NCBI GenBank assembly: GCA_965278945.1
Contig: OZ257128.1
Location: 620,001 to 684,000 of the forward strand
DNA: 64,000 nt
DNA from: UBA10649 sp965278945
GTDB taxonomy: Bacteria > Actinomycetota > Actinomycetes > S36-B12
Reading direction: 5' to 3'
The notes under the pieces are model-generated. The model was given only the letters and a program-made list of their open reading frames with translations. It ran no database searches and was not told where the DNA came from. Positions within the stretch are counted from its first letter, which is position 1, and the number at the start of each line of letters is the position of its first letter. Shown piece by piece: positions 33,388 to 41,087 of this stretch. Both the position numbers and the translations under genes were made by a program.

Positions 33388-33942
33388 CTAGACGAGCCCG
33401 GGAAGGCCCGGCAGTCCGTCGAGGCTGACGGCGTTCTTCTTGGCGCGGTACTCGACGAGCCCCTCGGCACCTCGCTTTGCGTCGCTCAGATCGAGCACAG
33501 CACGCTCGCTTTCAAGGCTCATGAGGGGTACCGCGTAGCCGCAGGAATCCGATGTGCGCTGCACGTCGACGACGATGATCGAACGAGTGCCGAGATGCTC
33601 CGCAAACCGGCCGATCAGCCGGTCGAACTCGTCGGTACCCGGCATGACCACGCGACCTTGCCCATGGAGGCGGATGATGCTCGGCCGGCCGTCGAAGGCG
33701 CAGAACATCACGACGATGCGACCGTTCTCGCGAATGTGGGCCACCGTCTCGATGCCGCTTCCCGTCAGGTCGAGATAGGCGACGGTGTGCTCGTCGATCA
33801 CGGCGAACGATCCGGCGAGACCCTTCGGCGACAAGTTGATGAGGCCCTCGTCGGACCGGGGAGCGGTCGCGACGAAGAACATCGGCTGAGCCTCCAGCCA
33901 CGTCGCGAGCTTGCCGTCGATTCCGTCGAGGACTGTTCCCAT
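33388..33942 (-). CDS. Pyridoxamine 5'-phosphate oxidase-family protein
   Basis: 184 residues. A split-barrel flavin-binding fold: residues 20-60 have FFVATAPRSDEGLINLSPKG, residues 70-110 have ENGRIVVMFCAFDGRPSIIRLHGQG, typical of actinobacterial PPOX/F420-dependent proteins. The substrate cannot be stated. It lies divergent to folC, with 22 bases between the starts, and behind a family B hairpin from valS. Confidence 0.75.
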   Translation of the reverse strand: MGTVLDGIDGKLATWLEAQPMFFVATAPRSDEGLINLSPKGLAGSFAVIDEHTVAYLDLTGSGIETVAHIRENGRIVVMFCAFDGRPSIIRLHGQGRVVMPGTDEFDRLIGRFAEHLGTRSIIVVDVQRTSDSCGYAVPLMSLESERAVLDLSDAKRGAEGLVEYRAKKNAVSLDGLPGLPGLV

Positions 33943-33964
33943 GCGCCAACCGTAGACTCACGCT

Positions 33965-35308
33965 GTGCACCTCGGCGAACCGGACGATCGACTCACGGCC
34001 CTGTGGGATCACCTCAACACGCGCTGGCCGGAGAATCGCATCGAGCCGACTCTCGCACGCATCGCAGCGCTGACCGACCTGCTCGGAGATCCTCAACGGA
34101 CCTACCCGGTCGTGCATGTCACGGGCACGAACGGCAAGACGTCGACCGCGCGCATGATCGAGTCGCTCCTGCGTGTGTGCGGCCTGCGAACCGGCCTGTT
34201 CACGTCTCCGCACCTGGTCGACCCGCGCGAGCGCATCTGCTTCGACGGCCAGCCGATCGAGACCGAGCGCCTTCTCGGCGTCTGGGACGAGGTGCGTCCG
34301 CTCGTCGAGGTCGTCGACGCGAATTCGGTGGCCGACGGCGGCGTCCCGATGTCCTACTTCGAGGTGATGACGGGACTGGCGTTCGCCGCGTTTGCCGATG
34401 CGCCCGTCGACGTCGCGATCGTCGAGGTCGGACTCGGCGGAGGGTGGGACTCGACGAACGTCGCGGATGGCACCGTCTGCGTCGTCACGCCGATCGGTCT
34501 TGATCACCGCGACTATCTCGGCGACACGCTGACGGACATCGCGCGCGAGAAGGCCGGGATCATCAAGCCCGGGTCGATCGCGATCCTTGGCCAGCAGGAA
34601 CTTGAGGTCGCCGAGGTGCTGCTCGCCCGCTGCCTCGAGGTCGAGGCAACCGTGGCGCGCGAGGGCCTGGAGTTCGGCGTGGCATCACGCGGGGTTGCTC
34701 TCGGCGGCCAGATCCTCGTGCTGCGCGGACTGAACTCGGAGTTCGACGACGTGTTCCTCCCGCTGTTCGGGGAGCATCAGGCGCAGAACGCGGCGGTCGC
34801 ACTCGCGGCAGCCGAGGCGTTCCTCGGCGGCTCCGGTCCGCTCGACATGGACCTCGTCCGCACGGGCTTCGCCATGGTGACCTCGCCAGGACGACTCGAG
34901 GTTGCGCGACGCAATCCGACGGTGCTGCTCGATGCGGCTCACAACCCGCACGGCGCGACCGCGCTCGCGAAGGCGATCGACGACTCCTTCGACTTCGCGT
35001 CGCTGGTCGGTGTCGTCGGCGTGCTGTCCGACAAGGATGCCGCTGGCGTTCTAGAAGCACTCGAGACGACGCTCGACCGGGTTGTGATCACCGAGTCGTC
35101 GTCCGCGCGCTCGATGGATGCCGAGACACTCGCGACGATCGCGCGCACGGTGTTCGGTGATGACCGCGTGTTCGTCGAGCCCAAGCTGCCCAACGCGCTC
35201 GACCGTGCGATCAACCTCGCCGAGGATGCGAGCACGTACGGCGGGGTAGGCGTCCTCATCACGGGGTCAGTAGTTCTCGTCGGTGACGCGAAGCGGATGC
35301 TCACGTGA
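33965..35308 (+). CDS. folC: Folylpolyglutamate synthase / dihydrofolate synthase
   Basis: 447 residues from GTG 33965. The ATP loop VVHVTGTNGKTSTARMIES is at residues 49-66, followed by TSPHLVDPRERI, VEVGLGGGWDSTNV and LDAAHNPHGA, the Mur-ligase-like signatures of FolC. The enzyme adds glutamate to folates. It overlaps the next gene by 4 bases, the common actinobacterial folC-DUF4233 arrangement. Confidence 0.95.
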   Translation: MHLGEPDDRLTALWDHLNTRWPENRIEPTLARIAALTDLLGDPQRTYPVVHVTGTNGKTSTARMIESLLRVCGLRTGLFTSPHLVDPRERICFDGQPIETERLLGVWDEVRPLVEVVDANSVADGGVPMSYFEVMTGLAFAAFADAPVDVAIVEVGLGGGWDSTNVADGTVCVVTPIGLDHRDYLGDTLTDIAREKAGIIKPGSIAILGQQELEVAEVLLARCLEVEATVAREGLEFGVASRGVALGGQILVLRGLNSEFDDVFLPLFGEHQAQNAAVALAAAEAFLGGSGPLDMDLVRTGFAMVTSPGRLEVARRNPTVLLDAAHNPHGATALAKAIDDSFDFASLVGVVGVLSDKDAAGVLEALETTLDRVVITESSSARSMDAETLATIARTVFGDDRVFVEPKLPNALDRAINLAEDASTYGGVGVLITGSVVLVGDAKRMLT

Positions 35309-35640
35309 GAGTCCTCGGCTCGTCGGTTCTCGCATTCGAGGCGATCATCGTCCTGCTCGCGACCGCCCTGGCGTCGTCGACCGGCTCGGTGTCGAACGTC
35401 GCGCTCGCCTGGACGGTCGGCCTGATCCTCATGGTCCTGCTTGTCCTGGGCATCGGGACGCTCGGGCGTCCGCAGGGCATCGTGATCGGCTGGATCCTGC
35501 AGGTCCTCGTCCTCGCTACGAGCATCGTCGTCGGCTGGATGATGCTCGTCAGCGGCGTGATCTTCGCGATCCTCTGGTTCTTCGCCGTCCGCTTCGGCAC
35601 TCGGGTCGACACATTGCGTGCGAGCGCCCCGGGGGAGTGA
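35305..35640 (+). CDS. DUF4233 membrane protein
   Basis: 111 residues from GTG 35305. Four hydrophobic segments (LAFEAIIVLLATALAS; ALAWTVGLILMVLLVLGIG; VIGWILQVLVLATSIVVG; GVIFAILWFFAV) fit the small membrane family DUF4233 that accompanies folC in actinobacteria. Its function is unknown. Its TGA stop lies in the palindrome of the following operator. Confidence 0.8.
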   Translation: MRVLGSSVLAFEAIIVLLATALASSTGSVSNVALAWTVGLILMVLLVLGIGTLGRPQGIVIGWILQVLVLATSIVVGWMMLVSGVIFAILWFFAVRFGTRVDTLRASAPGE

Positions 35641-35656
35641 TACCACGGTGGTATCA
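35638..35656. promoter_or_regulatory. Perfect palindromic operator of the toxin-antitoxin operon
   Basis: TGATACCACGGTGGTATCA, a 19-base perfect dyad with one central base, 7 bases before the antitoxin ATG. This is the site where the ribbon-helix-helix antitoxin would repress its own operon. The central ACCACGGTGGT also occurs in the pilin leader. Confidence 0.75.
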
Positions 35657-35663
35657 TCTGCCT

Positions 35664-35861
35664 ATGGCTATGACCCTGCGTTTGTCGGATGAGCAGACGG
35701 CCGCGCTGCGCGCGAGAGCGGAGTCCGAGGGCCGCTCGATGCAGGAGGTTGCACTCACTGCGGTCGAGGAGTACCTGGATCTCCGGCCTTCTCGGCTTCA
35801 GGATGCCATTGCTCGTGTCTCGAGAGAAGATGCCGAATTGCTTGACCGACTCTCGCGTTGA
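35664..35861 (+). CDS. Antitoxin, ribbon-helix-helix type
   Basis: 65 residues from ATG 35664. The N-terminus MTLRLSDEQTAALRARA matches the beta-strand/helix of MetJ/Arc or CopG-like DNA-binding antitoxins. The C-terminus (RPSRLQDAIARVSREDAELLDRL) would wrap the toxin. It sits directly before the Doc-like toxin, with the operator just upstream, the layout of an autoregulated module. Confidence 0.8.
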   Translation: MAMTLRLSDEQTAALRARAESEGRSMQEVALTAVEEYLDLRPSRLQDAIARVSREDAELLDRLSR

Positions 35862-35863
35862 CG

Positions 35864-36250
35864 ATGGATCCGGACTTTCTCACGATCGAGGATTTACTCG
35901 AGATTGCTCGCGGTGTTCTCCCTGAGGTGGCGGTTCGCGACATCGGACTGCTGGAGTCGGCTGCGGCGCGGCCGATGACGTCAGTGTTCGGCGAGCTGGC
36001 CTACCCGACATTCCTTGAGCAGGCCGCAGCCCTGATGCATTCGCTCGCGCGCAACCATCCATTAGTCGATGGCAACAAGAGACTTGCCTGGGCGGCCACC
36101 CGCGTCTTCTTCCTTATGAATGGGCAGGATCTGTCCTACACGGTTGACGACGCAGAGACATTCGTCCTCCTCGTCGCGCAGGGGGACCTCGACGTCGGTG
36201 AAATCTCTGCTTGGCTCGGGGCGCATCAACTCGGCCCAGGCGCTCGGTAG
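35864..36250 (+). CDS. doc: Doc-type Fic toxin
   Basis: 128 residues from ATG 35864, which overlaps the antitoxin end region; a TTG at 35858 is also possible. The Fic motif is HPLVDGNKRLAW (His, Asp, Asn, Lys and Arg kept) near residue 65. Doc kinases phosphorylate elongation factor Tu and stop translation. The preceding RHH antitoxin fits the Phd/Doc pairing. The active-site motif looks intact, so the toxin could be functional. Confidence 0.85.
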   Translation: MDPDFLTIEDLLEIARGVLPEVAVRDIGLLESAAARPMTSVFGELAYPTFLEQAAALMHSLARNHPLVDGNKRLAWAATRVFFLMNGQDLSYTVDDAETFVLLVAQGDLDVGEISAWLGAHQLGPGAR

Positions 36251-36292
36251 GCTTCGGCGAGCATCCCTTCCCCGTATCTACAGGAGTAATTC

Positions 36293-36703
36293 GTGTCTGA
36301 GCGCACCCTCGTCCTCATCAAGCCCGACGGCGTGGCCCGTGGCCTCGTCGGCGAGGTCCTCGGCCGCATCGAGCGCAAGGGTTACCGCATCGTCGCCCTC
36401 GAGCAGCGCACCCTCGAGGCCTCGGTCGCCGAGGAGCACTACGGGGAGCACAAGGACAAGCCGTTCTTCGCTGACCTCGTCGCCTTCATCACGTCCGGCC
36501 CGCTCGTCGCGGCCGTCATCGAGGGACCCGACGCGATCTTGTCCTGGCGCTCGATGATGGGCGCCACCAATCCGGCGAGCGCGGCTCCAGGAACGATTCG
36601 CGGAGACCTCGCCACCGAGATGCAGAACAACGTGACGCACGGCTCGGACTCGGTGGAGTCCGCGGCCCGCGAGGTTGCGCTGTTCTTCCCCGGACTGGCC
36701 TAG
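36293..36703 (+). CDS. ndk: Nucleoside-diphosphate kinase
   Basis: 136 residues, GTG 36293 with AGGAG at 36281. RTLVLIKPDGVARGLVGE is the N-terminal signature and NVTHGSDS carries the active-site histidine. Moves phosphate from ATP to nucleoside diphosphates. Normal length. Confidence 0.97.
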   Translation: MSERTLVLIKPDGVARGLVGEVLGRIERKGYRIVALEQRTLEASVAEEHYGEHKDKPFFADLVAFITSGPLVAAVIEGPDAILSWRSMMGATNPASAAPGTIRGDLATEMQNNVTHGSDSVESAAREVALFFPGLA

Positions 36704-36705
36704 CC

Positions 36706-38079
36706 ATGAAGCCGGTGGCGGTTGGCGTAGTTGCTGGCGCTGCCGCCGGCACCGTCGTTGCGGTTGCTGCGCGGGGCGAGACTCTCGTGCCCTGGCCGGG
36801 TCGCATTCGCACGGCGTTCCCGTTCATCCTCGGGACGCTGGTCGGCAAGGCAGTCGCGATCGACGTGGCGCTCGTCTCGTCGACTCTGCGCGCGACGGCG
36901 GGCCGCGGACGCGGTCCGCTCGTTCCCGTGCTCGTCGGTGCGGGTGCGATCGGTGCGCTTGCTGTCGGCGGCAAGGTCGCGTCGCGTCGGATGCTCGGCA
37001 AGCTCGAGCAGCAAAGTCGCGACATCGAGCCCGGCTTCGCAACACCTCCGACCGATCCCGACGTGTCCGCTGGGCCGGGATCGGCTGTCGCGCTGGCCGA
37101 GCTTGGTCGCGAGGGCGCACGCTATGTCGGCACCGTATCTACCCCGGACGAGATCCGCGAAGTCACCGGCCTGGACCCCGTGGCGTCGCCCGTGCGCGTG
37201 TTCATCGGACTCGACAGTGCCGAGACGCCTGAGCAGCGCGTCGGACTCGCGATGGCAGAACTGAGGCGTACCAAGGCTTTTGACCGAGCGAACCTGCTCA
37301 TTCAGGCGCCTGCGGGCACGGGTTACGCGAACTCCACGCCGGTCGATGTGCTTGAGGTGCTCACGCGCGGGGACTGCGCGTCGGTCGCCGTCGGGTATGG
37401 ACTGCTGCCGTCCTTCCTGTCGCTGAACAAGGTCGACGTCGCGAAGCACACCCAGAAGCTGCTCCTCGACGCGATCCTCGAGGAGCTCTCATCGCGCGCA
37501 ACGAAGCCTCGGCTGCTGCTGTATGGCGAGAGCCTCGGTGCGAAGGTGCAGGAGTACGCGATTCCCGACGGCCCCGTGGACCTGGACCACTACGGCGTAG
37601 CGGCGGCATTGTGGGTCGGCACCCCTGGCGGTGCGATCGCCGATCAGTTCCACGCGCTGTGCGCGGGGGAGTCGATCACCATCGACCGTCCCGAGCAGAT
37701 TCCCGCATCGTTCCCGGGCGTGCGTCCGCGCGTGTGGTTCCTCGAGCACGACGGTGATCCCGTCGTGCGCTTCCGCCCCGAGCTGCTCGGGCACCGTCCC
37801 GCCTGGCTGCCGACCGACGGATCGCGCGGACGCAACATCCCGACGACCATGACGTGGAAGCCGGGCATCACGTGGGCGCAGGTGCTCGTCGACACGTTGT
37901 TCGCCACCAACGTCAAGCCCGGCGACTTCAAGAGCGAAGGCCATGACTACCGCGCCGATCTTGGTGCCGCGGTGACCGCAGCGTTCGACCTGCCGGCCGA
38001 CGCCGCGACCGCCGAGCGCCTGGAGGCGTACCTGCGCAAGGCCGAGGTCGCCCGCGCCGAGCGCATCGCCGCCCCCTAG
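36706..38079 (+). CDS. Alpha/beta-hydrolase with N-terminal membrane domain (Abhydrolase_9-like)
   Basis: 457 residues, ATG 36706, 2 bases after ndk. Two N-terminal hydrophobic segments (residues 1-25 and 35-55, and another near 75) precede a hydrolase domain with the nucleophile serine in GESLGAKV. This matches the actinobacterial family of membrane-bound hydrolases (PF10081 type). Substrate unknown. The C-terminus is Ala-rich and is followed by a five-copy CTCCGCG repeat. Confidence 0.7.
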   Translation: MKPVAVGVVAGAAAGTVVAVAARGETLVPWPGRIRTAFPFILGTLVGKAVAIDVALVSSTLRATAGRGRGPLVPVLVGAGAIGALAVGGKVASRRMLGKLEQQSRDIEPGFATPPTDPDVSAGPGSAVALAELGREGARYVGTVSTPDEIREVTGLDPVASPVRVFIGLDSAETPEQRVGLAMAELRRTKAFDRANLLIQAPAGTGYANSTPVDVLEVLTRGDCASVAVGYGLLPSFLSLNKVDVAKHTQKLLLDAILEELSSRATKPRLLLYGESLGAKVQEYAIPDGPVDLDHYGVAAALWVGTPGGAIADQFHALCAGESITIDRPEQIPASFPGVRPRVWFLEHDGDPVVRFRPELLGHRPAWLPTDGSRGRNIPTTMTWKPGITWAQVLVDTLFATNVKPGDFKSEGHDYRADLGAAVTAAFDLPADAATAERLEAYLRKAEVARAERIAAP

Positions 38080-38114
38080 CTCCGCGCTCCGCGCTCCGCG
38101 CTCCGCGCTCCGCG
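38080..38114. repeat. Five-copy CTCCGCG tandem repeat
   Basis: Seven-base units in a row immediately after the stop of the alpha/beta-hydrolase gene and before a family B hairpin. Likely slippage-prone; no function seen. Confidence 0.85.
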
Positions 38115-38123
38115 AGACCCTCT

Positions 38124-38186
38124 CGCCGACCTTGAGGTTGGCGTGGAAATCGGGTGGTCAAACCCACGCCAACCTCAAGGTCGGCG
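38124..38186. repeat. Family B palindrome (hairpin)
   Basis: 23-base perfect stem with the same inner arm GGCGTGG as the copy at 33304 and a different loop. Lies in the intergenic region before mreB; could stop transcription from upstream. Confidence 0.92.
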
Positions 38187-38311
38187 GACTTGGGGGATAT
38201 CGGTGCAAAGTGGCGTATAGCGGGGTAATTCGGTCAGACGATGTCGTTTCCCGCGTGAGGGTGGCCTAAGATAAGCGTTCCCTGCACCCGTTCGGAAGGC
38301 ACTCTTCCCTC
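38187..38311 (+). promoter_or_regulatory. Probable mreB promoter region
   Basis: The 125 bases before mreB contain TAAGAT (38268-) as a possible -10 element and no other gene. A typical ribosome site is not clear; GAAGG lies 14 bases before the ATG. The promoter is not proven. Confidence 0.35.
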
Positions 38312-39343
38312 ATGGCAGCTTCCTCGTCCTTCGTCGGCCGCGACATGGCAGTCGACCTGGGCACCGCCAACACCCTCGTCTACGTGCGCGGTCGTGGCAT
38401 CGTCCTGAATGAGCCCTCCGTCGTCGCGATCAACAACAACACCGGCGGCATCCTCGCCGTCGGTTCAGAGGCCAAGCGGATGATCGGGCGCACGCCCGGC
38501 AACATCGTCGCGATCCGTCCGCTCAAGGACGGCGTCATCGCCGACTTCGACACCACCGAGCGCATGCTGCGCTACTTCATCCAGAAGGTGCATCGCAGGC
38601 GCCACCTCGCCAAGCCGCGCCTGATCGTGTGCGTTCCGTCCGGCATCACGGGCGTCGAGCAGCGCGCGGTCAAGGATGCCGGCTACGCGGCCGGCGCGCG
38701 CAAGGTGTTCATCATCGAAGAGCCCATGGCAGCAGCAATCGGTGCCGGTCTTCCGGTGCACGAGCCAACCGGCAACATGGTCGTCGACATCGGCGGTGGC
38801 ACGTCCGAGGTCGCCGTCATCTCGCTCGGTGGCATTGTCTGCTCGCTCAGCGTTCGTGTCGGTGGCGACGAGCTCGACAACGCGATCATCCAGTACGTGA
38901 AGAAGGAGTACTCGCTGATGCTCGGCGAGCGCACCGCCGAGGAGATCAAGGTCGCCATCGGTTCCGCGTTCCCGATGCCCGACGAGCCGCACGCGGAGAT
39001 CCGTGGTCGCGACCTCATCACCGGACTTCCGCGCACGATCGTCGTATCGGCCGAGGAGATCCGTCGCGCCATTGACGAGCCGGTGCACGCCATTGTCGAC
39101 GCGGTGAAGGCAACCCTCGACCGCACTCCTCCCGAGCTGTCCGGCGACATCATGGACCGCGGCATCGTCCTCACCGGCGGCGGCGCGCTCCTGCGCGGCC
39201 TCGACGAGCGGCTTCGCCACGAGACTGGAATGCCCATCCTCATCGCCGATCGTCCGCTTGATTGCGTAGCGCTCGGCTCCGGGAAGTGCGTCGAGGAGTT
39301 CGAGGCCCTGCAGCAGGTCCTCATCTCGGAGCCTCGCCGCTAA
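38312..39343 (+). CDS. mreB: Rod-shape-determining actin MreB
   Basis: 343 residues. Phosphate-1 loop AVDLGTANTLVY at 13-24, connect and phosphate-2 loop VVDIGGGTSEVAVISLGG, adenosine motif LTGGGALLRGLDERL. MreB filaments guide sidewall synthesis. First gene of the elongasome set mreB, mreC, mreD, mrdA, rodA. Confidence 0.97.
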   Translation: MAASSSFVGRDMAVDLGTANTLVYVRGRGIVLNEPSVVAINNNTGGILAVGSEAKRMIGRTPGNIVAIRPLKDGVIADFDTTERMLRYFIQKVHRRRHLAKPRLIVCVPSGITGVEQRAVKDAGYAAGARKVFIIEEPMAAAIGAGLPVHEPTGNMVVDIGGGTSEVAVISLGGIVCSLSVRVGGDELDNAIIQYVKKEYSLMLGERTAEEIKVAIGSAFPMPDEPHAEIRGRDLITGLPRTIVVSAEEIRRAIDEPVHAIVDAVKATLDRTPPELSGDIMDRGIVLTGGGALLRGLDERLRHETGMPILIADRPLDCVALGSGKCVEEFEALQQVLISEPRR

Positions 39344-39359
39344 GAGCCCTGGATCGCCG

Positions 39360-39381
39360 ACACCCGCCGCGAGGCGGGTGT
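39360..39381. terminator. Hairpin between mreB and mreC
   Basis: Stem ACACCCGCC/GGCGGGTGT, 9 bases, with loop GCGA, 17 bases after the mreB stop. No T-run follows. It may partly attenuate transcription, giving more mreB than mreCD. Confidence 0.5.
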
Positions 39382-39416
39382 TAACGCGCTGACCCGCCAG
39401 AGGGGACACTGTTGTC

Positions 39417-40424
39417 ATGCTGTCGCGCCGAACCCGTGTCGTCCTCACGGTGCTCGTTCTCCTGGCGCTGACTTTCGTCATCCTCGACCTGCGCGGCGGC
39501 CAGGGTCCGCTGACCGGCGTGCGCAACGTCGGCGCCAACATCATTGGCGGCGTCGAACGCGTCGCGGCCACGATCTTCTCGCCGATCACTGGTGCGAGCA
39601 GCTGGTGGGGCACCATGCGCGACCAGGCCGGTCAGATCGAGGCGCTCACTGCTGAGAACGAGAAGCTTCGCGGCGAGGCCCAGACCACTGCCAACGATCG
39701 GGCGCGCGTGAAGGCACTCGATGAGCTGCTCGGAGTCGCAAGCGTCGGCCAGTACCGGATCGTTCCTGCCGAGGTCATCGCGGTCGGACCGGCGCAGGAC
39801 TTCTCGTGGACCGTCACGATCGACGCGGGCAAGGCCGACGGTATCGAGCCGGACATGACCGTGATGAACGGACAGGGACTGGTCGGTCGTGTCCTGAAGA
39901 CGACGAGCAACACCTCGACCGTCGTCCTCGTCGTCGACTCGTCGTCCGCAGTCGGCGGCCGCGTCGCCGGCACCGAGGAGATCGGCATCGTGTCCGGCAC
40001 CGGTCGCCAGGACTCGCTCTCGTTCCAGTTGCTTGACCCCACCGCCGACCTCCGTGTTGGCGATGCGCTTGTCACGTTCGGCTCGAAGGGCGGACGTCCG
40101 TACGCGCCGGGCCTGCCCATTGGCGAGGTCGTCGAAGTTGGCGGGACGCCGGGGCAGCTGACTCGCATCGCGACCATCCGCCCCTACGTTGACGTGTCGA
40201 CGCTGTCGATCGTTGCCGTCGTGACGAAGCCGCCGCGCGTTGATCCGCGCGACTCGGTGCTGCCCCGCGTCGGGTTCGTCGACCCGTCGCCATCACCCGT
40301 GCCACTTGGCCAGGGCGCGTCGCAGGCGCCGACCACGGAGTCCGTCCCCACGCCGTCGCCGTCCATCACGACGGAGAAGGAGACCGCTGCGAGCCTGCAG
40401 CCGTCGCCAGAAAGCAACCCATGA
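39417..40424 (+). CDS. mreC: Rod-shape-determining protein MreC
   Basis: 335 residues. One N-terminal membrane helix (VVLTVLVLLALTFVILDL), a coiled coil (residues 75-110), a beta-rich double-barrel domain (GKADGIEPDMTVMNGQGLVGRV) and a Ser/Pro/Thr tail. It links MreB to PBP2 in the cell wall synthesis complex. It overlaps mreD by 4 bases (ATGA). Confidence 0.95.
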   Translation: MLSRRTRVVLTVLVLLALTFVILDLRGGQGPLTGVRNVGANIIGGVERVAATIFSPITGASSWWGTMRDQAGQIEALTAENEKLRGEAQTTANDRARVKALDELLGVASVGQYRIVPAEVIAVGPAQDFSWTVTIDAGKADGIEPDMTVMNGQGLVGRVLKTTSNTSTVVLVVDSSSAVGGRVAGTEEIGIVSGTGRQDSLSFQLLDPTADLRVGDALVTFGSKGGRPYAPGLPIGEVVEVGGTPGQLTRIATIRPYVDVSTLSIVAVVTKPPRVDPRDSVLPRVGFVDPSPSPVPLGQGASQAPTTESVPTPSPSITTEKETAASLQPSPESNP

Positions 40425-40939
40425 TCTGGCGGCAGGCGGTGGTGATCTTCGTCGTGGTGTTCTCCGCGGTGATCATCCAGATCACCCTGCTCTCGCGTCT
40501 GGGCCTGCCCGGCGCGACCCCGGACCTCGTGGTTGTCAGCGTCGTCGCACTCGCCCTGGCGATGGGCCCGACGCAGGGCGCTACCGCGGGATTCGCGGCG
40601 GGCATCCTGCTCGACATGTCGCCGCCCGCGGACACCCTTCTTGGTGTCAACGCGATCGTGTATCTCGCGGTCGGCTTCGTGACCGGCTTCGTCATCGATC
40701 CACGCGATCGGACCGTGCCGGTGATGATCGGCATCGTCGGCCTGGCGACCGCGGCAGCGACGCTGGCCACGGCCGCTCTGGACACCCTGCTCGGCAGCGG
40801 ACGCGTGCTGTGGGACCAGATGCCGTCCATGGTGCTGAGCAGCACGGTGTACGCGGTGATCATGGCGCCGGTGGTCGTTCTCGGCGTCGCCTGGATCGTG
40901 CGTCGCGTGACGCCCGAGGTTTCTGTCATTACCGGGTAA
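40421..40939 (+). CDS. mreD: Rod-shape-determining protein MreD
   Basis: 172 residues, polytopic with five hydrophobic helices (VVIFVVVFSAVIIQITLLS and others). Typical MreD size and location after mreC, to which it is translationally coupled. Confidence 0.92.
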   Translation: MIWRQAVVIFVVVFSAVIIQITLLSRLGLPGATPDLVVVSVVALALAMGPTQGATAGFAAGILLDMSPPADTLLGVNAIVYLAVGFVTGFVIDPRDRTVPVMIGIVGLATAAATLATAALDTLLGSGRVLWDQMPSMVLSSTVYAVIMAPVVVLGVAWIVRRVTPEVSVITG

Positions 40940-41087
40940 AGATCTCGTCCGGATTTCGGGGCATAAATGGGCAAATCGGGCGCCGGGAACCGCCGCCGGC
41001 GCGCGGACGTCGTACCGTCATACCCACGGATGGTCCCGTTTGGCATGCGCCGAGGCGGTTCCGCACAGCGAATGAAGGGAGCACGCG

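Noticed and set aside
38080..38114. CTCCGCG repeat as a regulatory element
   Set aside because: Simple slippage repeat after a stop codon; no sign of function.
39360..39381. mreB-mreC hairpin as a member of families A or B
   Set aside because: The stem sequence is unrelated to both outer motifs and too short; treated as a simple attenuator.
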